From Neptunomonas sp. (GTDB lineage: Bacteria > Pseudomonadota > Gammaproteobacteria > Pseudomonadales > Balneatricaceae), in NCBI GenBank assembly GCA_004195305.1, contig SDWN01000204.1, positions 1 to 10,787 of the forward strand: a DNA stretch of 10,787 bases. The letters are read 5' to 3'. The notes below the pieces were generated by a model that had not been told where the DNA came from, searched no databases, and was given only the letters and a program-made list of their open reading frames with translations. This document shows, piece after piece, positions 1 through 5,041 of the stretch (within the stretch, counting starts at the first letter, position 1; each line of letters begins with the position of its first letter). The position numbers and the translations under genes are program-made.

Positions 1-221
1 AGAACCCGCTGCAAAGACTCTGCCGTTTCATGCCCCCGATCGGTCAGGTAACCGCCATCCGTTTGGCTGATCAGGCCTTTATCAAACAGCCGCTGGGCGG
101 CTGCAGCCACATCCACTGGGGCTTCATTATGGATTTTCAGGCCCGCCTGCAAGGAGGCCAAGTCAAAACGCGCCAACAACTCCAACTCCGCAATCGTATC
201 CGCCGCGAATGGTCCGTTCAT
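1..221 (-). CDS. TIGR02647-type small putative DNA-binding protein (3' end cut by window edge)
   Basis: Reading the minus strand from an ATG at 221 gives 73 complete codons, open to the window edge. The protein begins MNGPFAADTIAELELL and contains AAQRLFDKGLISQTDGGYLTD near residues 41-61. From memory this matches the roughly 77-residue proteobacterial TIGR02647 family, described as a putative DNA-binding (winged-helix-like) protein, so only a few C-terminal residues are missing. The start is well supported: a GGAGAG Shine-Dalgarno lies 7 nt upstream. The gene is downstream of groEL on the same strand, but a strong terminator separates them and it has its own candidate promoter at 252-280. 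Its biological role is unknown. The family assignment is by recalled resemblance, not by a search. A plus-strand frame over the same bases is a shadow with no ribosome site. Confidence 0.8.
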   Translation of the reverse strand, partial: MNGPFAADTIAELELLARFDLASLQAGLKIHNEAPVDVAAAAQRLFDKGLISQTDGGYLTDRGHETAESLQRV

Positions 222-251
222 TTGATTACTCTCCAATAAGTGTGAGGCCTC

Positions 252-280
252 AGCATAAACATCTGCATGCAAATCCTCAA
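252..280 (-). promoter_or_regulatory. Candidate sigma-70 promoter for the TIGR02647-type gene
   Basis: On the minus strand, TTGAGG (280-275) and TATGCT (257-252) are separated by 17 nt. Each matches four of six consensus bases. Transcription would start near 245 and give a leader of about 24 nt holding the GGAGAG ribosome site. This fits a gene that follows the chaperonin terminator. The call rests on pattern matching only. Confidence 0.4.
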
Positions 281-310
281 CCGCTAATCGGCGCTATGCG
301 CCATACCAGA

Positions 311-343
311 CAAACAAAAAAAACCCCGACAGTGCCGGGGTTT
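311..343 (-). terminator. Rho-independent terminator of the groES-groEL operon
   Basis: AAACCCCG (321-328) and CGGGGTTT (336-343) form a perfect 8-bp stem with a 7-nt loop. On the minus strand the stem is followed by a run of eight T, then GTTTG. It lies 22 nt beyond the groEL stop, which is the expected position. Confidence 0.92.
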
Positions 344-365
344 ATGAAAGCGTTTTAGATGCTTA

Positions 366-2027
366 TCACATCATGCCGCCCATACCACCCATGCCGCCCA
401 TACCGCCCATACCGCCCATATCAGGCATACCAGCAGCAGCACCCGCTTCTTCAGGGTGATCCGCAACCATCGCTTCGGTCGTGATCATCAGACCGGCGAT
501 AGACGCAGCCGCCTGCAGTGCAGAACGAGTCACCTTAGCAGGATCCAGGATACCCATCTCCAGCATATCAGCGTAATCACCGGTAGCCGCATTGTAACCG
601 AAGCTGCCTTCTCCCGACTTCACTTTGGCCAGAACAACAGAGTCTTCCTCACCCGCGTTTTTAACGATCTGACGCAGCGGAGCTTCCATGGCACGACAAG
701 CCAGCTTGATGCCGACAGTCTGGTCGTGGTTATCACCTTCCAGCGCTTCGATGCTCTGCAGTGCGCGAACCAGTGCCACACCGCCGCCTGCAACCACACC
801 CTCTTCAACCGCAGCGCGGGTAGAGTGCAGTGCGTCTTCGACGCGATGCTTCTTCTCTTTCATCTCAACTTCGGAACCCGCTCCGACCTTGATAACCGCA
901 ACACCGCCTGCCAGCTTGGCAACACGCTCCTGCAGCTTTTCTTTGTCGTAATCGGACGTCGTATCAGCGACCTGGGCACGGATCTGAGCCACCCGCGCCT
1001 GGATAGTTTCATGCTCACCAATACCATCAACGATAACGGTATTTTCTTTGGTGATCTGGATTTTCTTGGCTTGACCCAAGTGCTCCAGTGTCGCTGTTTC
1101 CAGACTCAGACCCACCTCTTCAGAGATCACGGTAGCGCCAGTCAGGATCGCGATATCTTCCAGCATCGCCTTACGACGGTCACCGAAGCCGGGTGCCTTG
1201 ACGGCTGCAACCTTAACGATGCCACGCATGTTGTTAACAACCAGAGTCGCCAGCGCTTCGCCTTCCACATCTTCAGCCACAATCAGCAACGGACGCGAGG
1301 ACTTGGCGACGGCTTCCAGAGTCGGCAGCAGATCACGAATATTGGAGATCTTCTTATCCACCAGCAGAAGGTAAGGACCTTCCAGCTCGATAGACATGTT
1401 CTCGGGCTTGTTAACAAAGTAGGGAGACAGGTAACCACGATCGAACTGCATACCTTCGACCACGTCCAGCTCGTTTTCAATACCGGTACCTTCCTCGACG
1501 GTGATAACACCCTCTTTACCCACTTTACCCATCGCTTCAGCGATGATGTCGCCCACCGCGGTGTCGCTGTTAGCAGAGATGGTAGCAACCTGCGCAATCG
1601 CTTTAGCATCGGTGCAAGGTGCAGCCATCATCTCGATCTGCTTAACCACTGCCGCAGCAGCTTTGTCGATACCGCGCTTGAGATCCATGGGATTCATGCC
1701 CGCAGCAACAGACTTCAGGCCTTCGCTAACGATCGCCTGAGCCAGTACAGTCGCGGTGGTGGTGCCGTCACCGGCCACATCGTTGGCCTGGGAAGCAACT
1801 TCCTTGACCATCTGTGCGCCCATGTTTTCAAACTTGTCTTTCAGCTCGATCTCTTTGGCAACAGACACACCATCTTTAGTGATGGTCGGTGCGCCGAAGG
1901 ACTTGTCGAGTACGACGTTACGGCCCTTAGGTCCCAGCGTGGTTTTAACAGCATCAGCCAGAACATTTACGCCAGCCAGCATCTTAGTGCGGGCAGCATT
2001 TCCAAACAGTACGTCTTTAGCAGCCAT
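366..2027 (-). CDS. groEL: Chaperonin GroEL (Hsp60, 60 kDa subunit)
   Basis: This is the 553-residue Hsp60 subunit, which forms the cytoplasmic double-ring ATP-driven folding chamber with GroES. The sequence is full length (the E. coli protein has 548 residues) and begins MAAKDVLFGNAARTKML. The nucleotide-binding motif GDGTTTATV is at 86-94, with Asp87. The catalytic Asp398 sits in RVEDAL at 395-400, and VVAGGGVAL follows at 411-419. The tail is the usual flexible repeat of five Gly-Gly-Met units ending MM. The start ATG has AGGA about 10 nt upstream. The stop is TGA, immediately followed by TAA. It is the second gene of the groES-groEL operon, 61 nt after groES, sharing the heat-shock promoter at 2468-2496 and ending at the terminator at 311-343. 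Nothing suggests damage or a divergent paralogue. Confidence 0.99.
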   Translation of the reverse strand: MAAKDVLFGNAARTKMLAGVNVLADAVKTTLGPKGRNVVLDKSFGAPTITKDGVSVAKEIELKDKFENMGAQMVKEVASQANDVAGDGTTTATVLAQAIVSEGLKSVAAGMNPMDLKRGIDKAAAAVVKQIEMMAAPCTDAKAIAQVATISANSDTAVGDIIAEAMGKVGKEGVITVEEGTGIENELDVVEGMQFDRGYLSPYFVNKPENMSIELEGPYLLLVDKKISNIRDLLPTLEAVAKSSRPLLIVAEDVEGEALATLVVNNMRGIVKVAAVKAPGFGDRRKAMLEDIAILTGATVISEEVGLSLETATLEHLGQAKKIQITKENTVIVDGIGEHETIQARVAQIRAQVADTTSDYDKEKLQERVAKLAGGVAVIKVGAGSEVEMKEKKHRVEDALHSTRAAVEEGVVAGGGVALVRALQSIEALEGDNHDQTVGIKLACRAMEAPLRQIVKNAGEEDSVVLAKVKSGEGSFGYNAATGDYADMLEMGILDPAKVTRSALQAAASIAGLMITTEAMVADHPEEAGAAAGMPDMGGMGGMGGMGGMGGMM

Positions 2028-2088
2028 CTCTATGGTTCCTATCTCTATATCGTTTCAGTGTGTAGCAATATCGGGACTCAAGGACGGC

Positions 2089-2376
2089 TTAAACAAGCAC
2101 ACCCATGATGTCGCTCTCGCTCATGATCAGCAGCTCTTCACCGTCGATCTTTACGGCATTACCGGCGTACTGACCAAACAGAACCTGATCGCCGACCTTA
2201 ACATCCATAGGTTGAACTTCACCGCTCTGCAGGATACGACCCTGGCCTGCGGCAACAACTTCACCCTGGGTGGGTTTTTCAGTAGCTGAACCTGGCAGTA
2301 CGATGCCGCCAGCTGACGTGGTCTCTTCTTCGTTACGACGAACTACTACGCGATCATGAAGTGGACGAATGCTCAT
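2089..2376 (-). CDS. groES: Co-chaperonin GroES (Hsp10)
   Basis: This 95-residue protein forms the heptameric lid that caps GroEL and closes the folding cage. It begins MSIRPLHDRVVVRRNEEE. The mobile loop that contacts GroEL spans about 16-35 and includes GGIVL at 23-27. It ends with the conserved ESDIMGVLV strand. The ATG at 2376 is preferred over an in-frame start eight codons upstream because it gives the family's normal length and N-terminus and has AGGAG upstream (10-nt spacing). It is the first gene of the chaperonin operon. Its leader runs from the sigma-32 promoter at 2468-2496 and contains two hairpins, one of them terminator-like. Confidence 0.98.
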   Translation of the reverse strand: MSIRPLHDRVVVRRNEEETTSAGGIVLPGSATEKPTQGEVVAAGQGRILQSGEVQPMDVKVGDQVLFGQYAGNAVKIDGEELLIMSESDIMGVLV

Positions 2377-2402
2377 TTGCGTTTGTCTCCTGATGTTCAA
2401 AC

Positions 2403-2423
2403 AAAAAAAGTCGGTCTCGACTT
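2403..2423 (-). promoter_or_regulatory. Terminator-like hairpin in the groES leader
   Basis: On the minus strand AAGTCG, loop AGAC and CGACTT form a 6-bp stem whose right arm runs directly into a tract of seven T (plus-strand A run 2403-2409). It lies about 27 nt upstream of the groES ATG and just ahead of its ribosome site. The shape is that of a weak intrinsic terminator. It could be an attenuator, a heat-labile leader structure, or incidental. Confidence 0.4.
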
Positions 2424-2436
2424 GGACTGCGTATCA

Positions 2437-2452
2437 AGAGGGACGCCCCTCT
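2437..2452 (-). promoter_or_regulatory. Promoter-proximal hairpin in the groES leader
   Basis: AGAGGG (2437-2442) and CCCTCT (2447-2452) form a perfect 6-bp stem around a 4-nt loop. It would sit at or close to the 5' end of the groES-groEL mRNA, just downstream of the sigma-32 -10 element. A role in mRNA stability is possible but not shown. Confidence 0.4.
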
Positions 2453-2467
2453 CAAACGTTGATGAGA

Positions 2468-2496
2468 TAAATGGGGCCGTTAAAAACGAATTCAAC
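2468..2496 (-). promoter_or_regulatory. Sigma-32 (RpoH) heat-shock promoter of groES-groEL
   Basis: On the minus strand the -35 element is GTTGAA (2496-2491), against consensus CTTGAA. After 14 nt comes a perfect CCCCATTTA -10 element (2476-2468). Spacing and sequence fit the RpoH consensus and closely resemble the E. coli groE promoter. No CIRCE inverted repeat is seen, so control by RpoH rather than HrcA is the likely mode. Confidence 0.85.
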
Positions 2497-2588
2497 TGCT
2501 ACAGGGTAAAATTCTCAATAAACAGAGAGGGCGAGCCCCCGCTGTCGACCCAGAATATTAACCCGGCGGATTAACAGGAGACGCAAAG

Positions 2589-2663
2589 ATGCACAAACAT
2601 GGGTCGAATACCCATGCCAGCCCCGTAAATCAAGCTGCTCCACGCAACTGCGGCAGATCTTAA
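2589..2663 (+). CDS. Candidate 24-codon small ORF, function unknown
   Basis: An ATG at 2589 follows AGGAG with 8-nt spacing, a strong ribosome site, and runs 24 codons to TAA at 2661. The predicted peptide is MHKHGSNTHASPVNQAAPRN followed by CGRS; it is histidine-rich at the start. It faces away from groES in the gap between groES and fxsA. I recognise no family and see no good promoter: TAAAAT at 2507-2512 could be a -10 element, but it lacks a -35 partner. A 7-bp stem (2598-2616) lies inside it. The favourable evidence is the ribosome site alone, so this may be chance. Confidence 0.22.
   Translation: MHKHGSNTHASPVNQAAPRNCGRS
2598..2616. repeat. Inverted repeat, 7-bp perfect stem
   Basis: CATGGGT (2598-2604) and ACCCATG (2610-2616) are perfect inverted repeats around CGAAT. 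There is no T tract on either side, so it is not a standard terminator. It lies between fxsA and groES, inside the candidate small ORF. Confidence 0.6.
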
Positions 2664-2669
2664 GGGTGA

Positions 2670-2700
2670 TGGACACATAGGTATGGAACCTATTTGTCCA
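2670..2700. repeat. Inverted repeat, 13-bp stem with one mismatch
   Basis: TGGACACATAGGT (2670-2682) pairs with ACCTATTTGTCCA (2688-2700) with one mismatch around a 5-nt loop. It begins 43 nt beyond the fxsA stop. It could mark the 3' end of the fxsA transcript by protecting it from nucleases or ending transcription without a T tract. It could also be a protein-binding palindrome in the groES upstream region. Confidence 0.65.
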
Positions 2701-2743
2701 CAAGGTTAATAGTATTCCGGAGCACACCAGACGCACGACCCCG

Positions 2744-3259
2744 TTACTCGTCGCGACGATATTCGCCATCGATCGTTTGGCCACCTTTAGAAGAGTCTCC
2801 AGAAGTAGCGGAATCACGCCCTAAGCCGCTATCTAGCGGGTCCTGCGGCCCCTGCTGCTGAGATCCAGAACGCTGCGCAAATGCTGCCCCCTGGCGCTGG
2901 GCGGCGGACACCACAACCTGCCGCAACAACGGCTTCACCAATGCGCGCCGGGTCTGCGGGATCAAACAGCAGAAACCCAACACATCGGTCACAAAACCGG
3001 GCGTAATCAACAACGCGCCACCGACAGCCAATACCAACCCCTCGACCATCTCCTGCGCCGGTATCTCTCCCCCCTCCATCCGCGAACGCGCCCGCATCAA
3101 TGTCGACAACCCCTGCTGGCGTAGCATATTGACACCAATAAACGCCGACAACAGCACCAGAGCGATGGTATACCAGGCTCCGATCGCCTGACCGACATTG
3201 ATCAGCAAGACAATTTCAACGATCGGTATAATCACAAAGAGCAGGAACAAAAAGCGCAT
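2744..3259 (-). CDS. fxsA: FxsA family inner-membrane protein
   Basis: This 171-residue membrane protein belongs to the FxsA (suppressor of F exclusion of phage T7) family. In E. coli, overproduction of FxsA relieves F-plasmid exclusion of T7; its native role is unclear. Hydrophobic segments are at about 3-21, 27-45 and 72-95. The family motif PGFVTDVLGFCCLIPQTRR is at 87-105. The C-terminus (about 115-171) is hydrophilic and rich in Gln, Ser, Gly and Asp, presumably cytoplasmic. The ATG at 3259 is chosen because GAGG lies 6 nt upstream; a TTG four codons earlier overlaps that ribosome site and is unlikely. It lies upstream of groES on the same strand, a neighbourhood I recall from Pseudomonas-like genomes. 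The groES promoter means the two need not be co-transcribed. Confidence 0.92.
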   Translation of the reverse strand: MRFLFLLFVIIPIVEIVLLINVGQAIGAWYTIALVLLSAFIGVNMLRQQGLSTLMRARSRMEGGEIPAQEMVEGLVLAVGGALLITPGFVTDVLGFCCLIPQTRRALVKPLLRQVVVSAAQRQGAAFAQRSGSQQQGPQDPLDSGLGRDSATSGDSSKGGQTIDGEYRRDE

Positions 3260-3296
3260 GAATGACCTCAAGACTAAGGGGGGGTTACAGTCAAAT

Positions 3297-3326
3297 GGTA
3301 TAGAAAAAAACGACTGCAGACCTCAA
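3297..3326 (-). promoter_or_regulatory. Candidate sigma-70 promoter for fxsA
   Basis: On the minus strand TTGAGG (3326-3321) and TATACC (3302-3297) are 18 nt apart. Each is a partial consensus match. The leader to the fxsA ATG would be about 30 nt. This is pattern evidence only. Confidence 0.35.
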
Positions 3327-3376
3327 ATTTTACACCGGCCCTCCGTCTGATTATTTCGCAGCGCAGCAAATTAGAA

Positions 3377-3405
3377 TGGAAACCTAATCAAAATAATCAT
3401 AAAAT
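3377..3405 (+). promoter_or_regulatory. Candidate sigma-70 promoter for the SDR gene
   Basis: TGGAAA (3377-3382) and TAAAAT (3400-3405, five of six consensus bases) are 17 nt apart in an AT-rich stretch. Transcription would start near 3412. The resulting leader of about 126 nt would contain the palindrome at 3456-3473. Confidence 0.33.
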
Positions 3406-3455
3406 CACTGCTGCACCGCAACATAAAGACTCTAGGCAGCTGTACCCGGTATTTT

Positions 3456-3473
3456 CAACTTGGCACCAAGTTG
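3456..3473. promoter_or_regulatory. 18-bp palindrome, candidate operator upstream of the SDR gene
   Basis: CAACTTGG (3456-3463) and CCAAGTTG (3466-3473) are perfect 8-bp inverted arms around CA. The compact dyad, 64 nt before the SDR start, has the size and symmetry of a dimeric regulator site. No regulator gene lies next to it, so the binding protein is unknown. Confidence 0.45.
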
Positions 3474-3537
3474 CAGACTAAACGCCCGGGATAAATCCAA
3501 TGCCCGCCATTCAGCGGACTTCTTTTGAGATTGTATT

Positions 3538-4299
3538 ATGAACCTACAAGATAAAGTCATTGTTATTACCGGGGGCGGCCAAGGACTCGGCCGTGCCATG
3601 GCCCTGTACCTAGCCGACAAAGGAGCGATCCCTGCGCTGATTGACATGAACCCTGAAGCCCTCGACGAAACTGTCGGCCTGTGCCTCGAAAAAGGGATCG
3701 AAGCCCGCGCTTATGTGGCCAACGTAACCAACGAAGCGGAAGTTGAAGCCACCTTTGCCAAGATCGTCGCAGAGTGCGGTGCTATCGATGCATTGATCAA
3801 CAACGCTGGCATCACCCGCGACGGCATGTTTATCAAGGCCAAAGACGGCGAGATCGTTAAGCGGATGTCTCTAAGCAGCTGGCAGCAAGTGATCGATGTT
3901 AACCTGACCGGTGTTTTCCTGTGCGGCCGCGAAGCGGCAACCAAGATGATCGAAGCGGGTAAGCCCGGCGCTATCATCAACATCTCCAGCATCTCCCGCG
4001 CAGGCAACATGGGCCAGAGCAACTACAGCGCGGCCAAAGCCGCCGTCGTTGCCCTGACCGTGACCTGGGCCAAGGAACTGGCACGCTTCGGCATCCGTAC
4101 CGGCGCGATCGCGCCTGGCTTTATCGGCACCGAGATGGTGATGAGCATGAAGCCTGAAGCACTGGACAAGCTTGCCAATATGATCCCGGCCAAGCGTCTC
4201 GGCACACCCGATGAAGTCGCTTCTGCGGTCTCCTTTATCCTGGAAAATGATTACTTCAACGGCCGGGTCATCGAAGTGGACGGCGCTTTGCGGCTGTAA
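3538..4299 (+). CDS. Short-chain dehydrogenase/reductase (FabG-like SDR)
   Basis: This is a 253-residue classical SDR with a Rossmann fold. The cofactor motif TGGGQGLG is at 11-18, NNAG at 88-91, and the catalytic set is Ser150, Tyr163 and Lys167 (YSAAK). The structural Asn of the tetrad is probably Asn122. Asp36 at the end of strand 2 suggests NAD(H) preference rather than NADP(H), unlike housekeeping FabG. Length and C-terminus (VIEVDGALRL) are complete. The SD is weak (GAG about 8 nt from the ATG). The substrate cannot be read from sequence: a hydroxyacyl or other secondary alcohol is typical, and 'FabG' would over-call it. It stands alone between a regulatory-looking region and a strong terminator, so it is probably a single-gene transcription unit. 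I recall a similar SDR near fxsA-groES in Pseudomonas, which would need checking. Confidence 0.93.
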   Translation: MNLQDKVIVITGGGQGLGRAMALYLADKGAIPALIDMNPEALDETVGLCLEKGIEARAYVANVTNEAEVEATFAKIVAECGAIDALINNAGITRDGMFIKAKDGEIVKRMSLSSWQQVIDVNLTGVFLCGREAATKMIEAGKPGAIINISSISRAGNMGQSNYSAAKAAVVALTVTWAKELARFGIRTGAIAPGFIGTEMVMSMKPEALDKLANMIPAKRLGTPDEVASAVSFILENDYFNGRVIEVDGALRL

Positions 4300-4316
4300 T
4301 TTTCCGACCCTGACTC

Positions 4317-4348
4317 AAAAAACCGACGCTTGTGCGTCGGTTTTTTTT
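4317..4348 (+). terminator. Rho-independent terminator after the SDR gene
   Basis: AAAAAACCGACGC (4317-4329) and GCGTCGGTTTTTT (4334-4346) form a 13-bp perfect stem around TTGT, with a run of eight T from 4341 to 4348. The A run on the left arm would make it work on the minus strand too, so it could also stop antisense readthrough from the yajQ-ampG side. Confidence 0.93.
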
Positions 4349-4361
4349 CGCCCGCCCCCCA

Positions 4362-4391
4362 TTCGACCAAATACCCTCCGGCTGTTACAGT
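4362..4391 (+). promoter_or_regulatory. Weak candidate promoter for the alkyltransferase-like gene
   Basis: TTCGAC (4362-4367) and TACAGT (4386-4391) are separated by 18 nt; both are poor to fair matches. The -10 element ends only 6 nt before the ATG, so transcription would start at or next to it. The terminator just upstream means a local promoter is needed. Confidence 0.25.
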
Positions 4392-4397
4392 CTGCGC

Positions 4398-4712
4398 ATG
4401 ACGCCCACAACCACTAAAGCACAGCAGATTTGGCAGGTACTGGGCCAGATCCCCTGCGGAAAAGTCGTTAGCTACGGTCAATTAGCTGAATTGGCTGGAT
4501 TACCGGGCTATGCCCGTTTTGCCGGTACGACCCTCAGACAACTCCCCAATGACAGCGCACTGCCCTGGCATCGAGTCATCAACGCCAGCGGACGGATCAG
4601 CTTTCCTGAAGGCAGCCCGAAATTCATGGTGCAAAAGCAACGCCTGCAGGCCGAAGGGGTGCTGTTCGCCAATGCGCGTATTCTGATGGCGAACTATCGC
4701 TGGCAGCCCTAA
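4398..4712 (+). CDS. Alkyltransferase-like protein (ATL, MGMT family lacking the acceptor Cys)
   Basis: This 104-residue protein corresponds to the C-terminal DNA-binding domain of O6-alkylguanine-DNA alkyltransferases. The usual acceptor motif PCHRV is replaced by PWHRV at 56-60, so Trp57 stands where the alkyl-accepting Cys should be. That is the hallmark of ATL proteins such as E. coli YbaZ, which bind O6-alkylguanine in DNA and pass the lesion to nucleotide excision repair instead of reversing it. Tyr27 and the GYARFAGTTLR segment (37-47) correspond to the flipping Tyr and the helix-turn-helix/arginine-finger region. The ATG at 4398 is chosen because it gives normal family length. The in-frame ATG upstream lies inside the terminator. 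No Shine-Dalgarno is visible, so leaderless translation is possible. Confidence 0.9.
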   Translation: MTPTTTKAQQIWQVLGQIPCGKVVSYGQLAELAGLPGYARFAGTTLRQLPNDSALPWHRVINASGRISFPEGSPKFMVQKQRLQAEGVLFANARILMANYRWQP

Positions 4713-4766
4713 GACCTAAAGCTCAAGACCCAAAGCTCAAGACCCAAAGCGCAAGGCTCAAGCCGC
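4711..4766. repeat. 14-bp tandem repeat, three clear copies plus one degenerate
   Basis: Units at 4711-4724, 4725-4738 and 4739-4752 read AAGACCTAAAGCTC, AAGACCCAAAGCTC and AAGACCCAAAGCGC. A fourth, degenerate unit is at 4753-4766. It fills the convergent gap between the alkyltransferase-like gene and the small minus-strand gene. It overlaps the stop codon of the first and the last codons of the second. The period is too short and the copies too few for CRISPR. Confidence 0.85.
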
Positions 4767-4973
4767 GCGGTAAGAGAGCAGAAACAACTCCCTAACGGTC
4801 TCCTGGAGGCGCGCATCGCTGCCCTGCAGGTCCGCCAGAGAGATCTCGCCGCTGGCGAACAGCGCCCGCAGCTGCTCGGCACTCCACTCAATGACAATAC
4901 TCCCGGTACGGCGATCACTGACCTGAAGTAAGGGTTGGTCGCGCTCCAGCCATGCATTGACGGTATAGGTCAT
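4758..4973 (-). CDS. Small conserved-looking hypothetical protein, 71 aa
   Basis: I do not recognise the family. The protein begins MTYTVNAWLERDQPLLQV and is small, soluble and acidic. An N-terminal part (about 1-32) has strand-like alternation. The later part (33-71) reads as helices: WSAEQLRALFASGEI, then LADLQGSDARLQETVRELF. There is no signal peptide, Cys pair or metal motif. Two adjacent ATGs exist; the second (4973) is chosen because AGGAG is then 6 nt upstream rather than 3. The good ribosome site and coherent amphipathic composition argue it is real. It lies 65 nt downstream of ampG on the same strand, so it could be the third gene of a yajQ-ampG unit or be driven from 5003-5041. Its last codons lie in the 14-bp tandem repeat. 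Confidence 0.7.
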   Translation of the reverse strand: MTYTVNAWLERDQPLLQVSDRRTGSIVIEWSAEQLRALFASGEISLADLQGSDARLQETVRELFLLSYRAA

Positions 4974-5002
4974 CATTGTCTCCTGCTGTTGAATATTAAC
5001 GC

Positions 5003-5041
5003 AGGATACGTCAGACCCACCTCAAATGCAATTGATTCTCA
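5003..5041 (-). promoter_or_regulatory. Possible promoter with a Fur-like site before the small hypothetical gene
   Basis: On the minus strand TTGCAT (5031-5026) and TATCCT (5008-5003) are 17 nt apart. TGAGAATCAATTGCA (5041-5027), overlapping the -35 and the ampG stop, matches the 7-1-7 Fur dyad TGATAAT-N-ATTATCA at roughly 10 of 14 positions. Both are partial matches, so the promoter and the iron control are each uncertain. Confidence 0.22.

Noticed and set aside
30..239. Plus-strand 69-codon ORF at the window start
   Set aside because: It is the complement of the TIGR02647-type gene, which has a strong ribosome site and family resemblance.
456..2108. 550-codon plus-strand ORF opposite groEL
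   Set aside because: It is antisense to an unmistakable groEL, has no ribosome site and shows no recognisable domain. Long antisense frames over chaperonin genes arise from codon bias.
2377..2500. CIRCE/HrcA operator upstream of groES
   Set aside because: No TTAGCACTC-N9-GAGTGCTAA-like repeat is present; the sigma-32 elements explain the regulation.
2515..2817. Minus-strand 100-codon ORF between fxsA and groES
   Set aside because: It overlaps the end of fxsA in another frame and crosses both inverted repeats. Its composition is not protein-like and it has no supporting start signal.
4711..4766. CRISPR array
   Set aside because: The units are 14 bp and contiguous, with no spacers between copies and no cas genes.
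4709..4957. Minus-strand 82-codon ORF over the tandem repeat
   Set aside because: It is a frame-shifted shadow of the 71-aa gene, which has the ribosome site. Its end is just translated 14-bp repeat.
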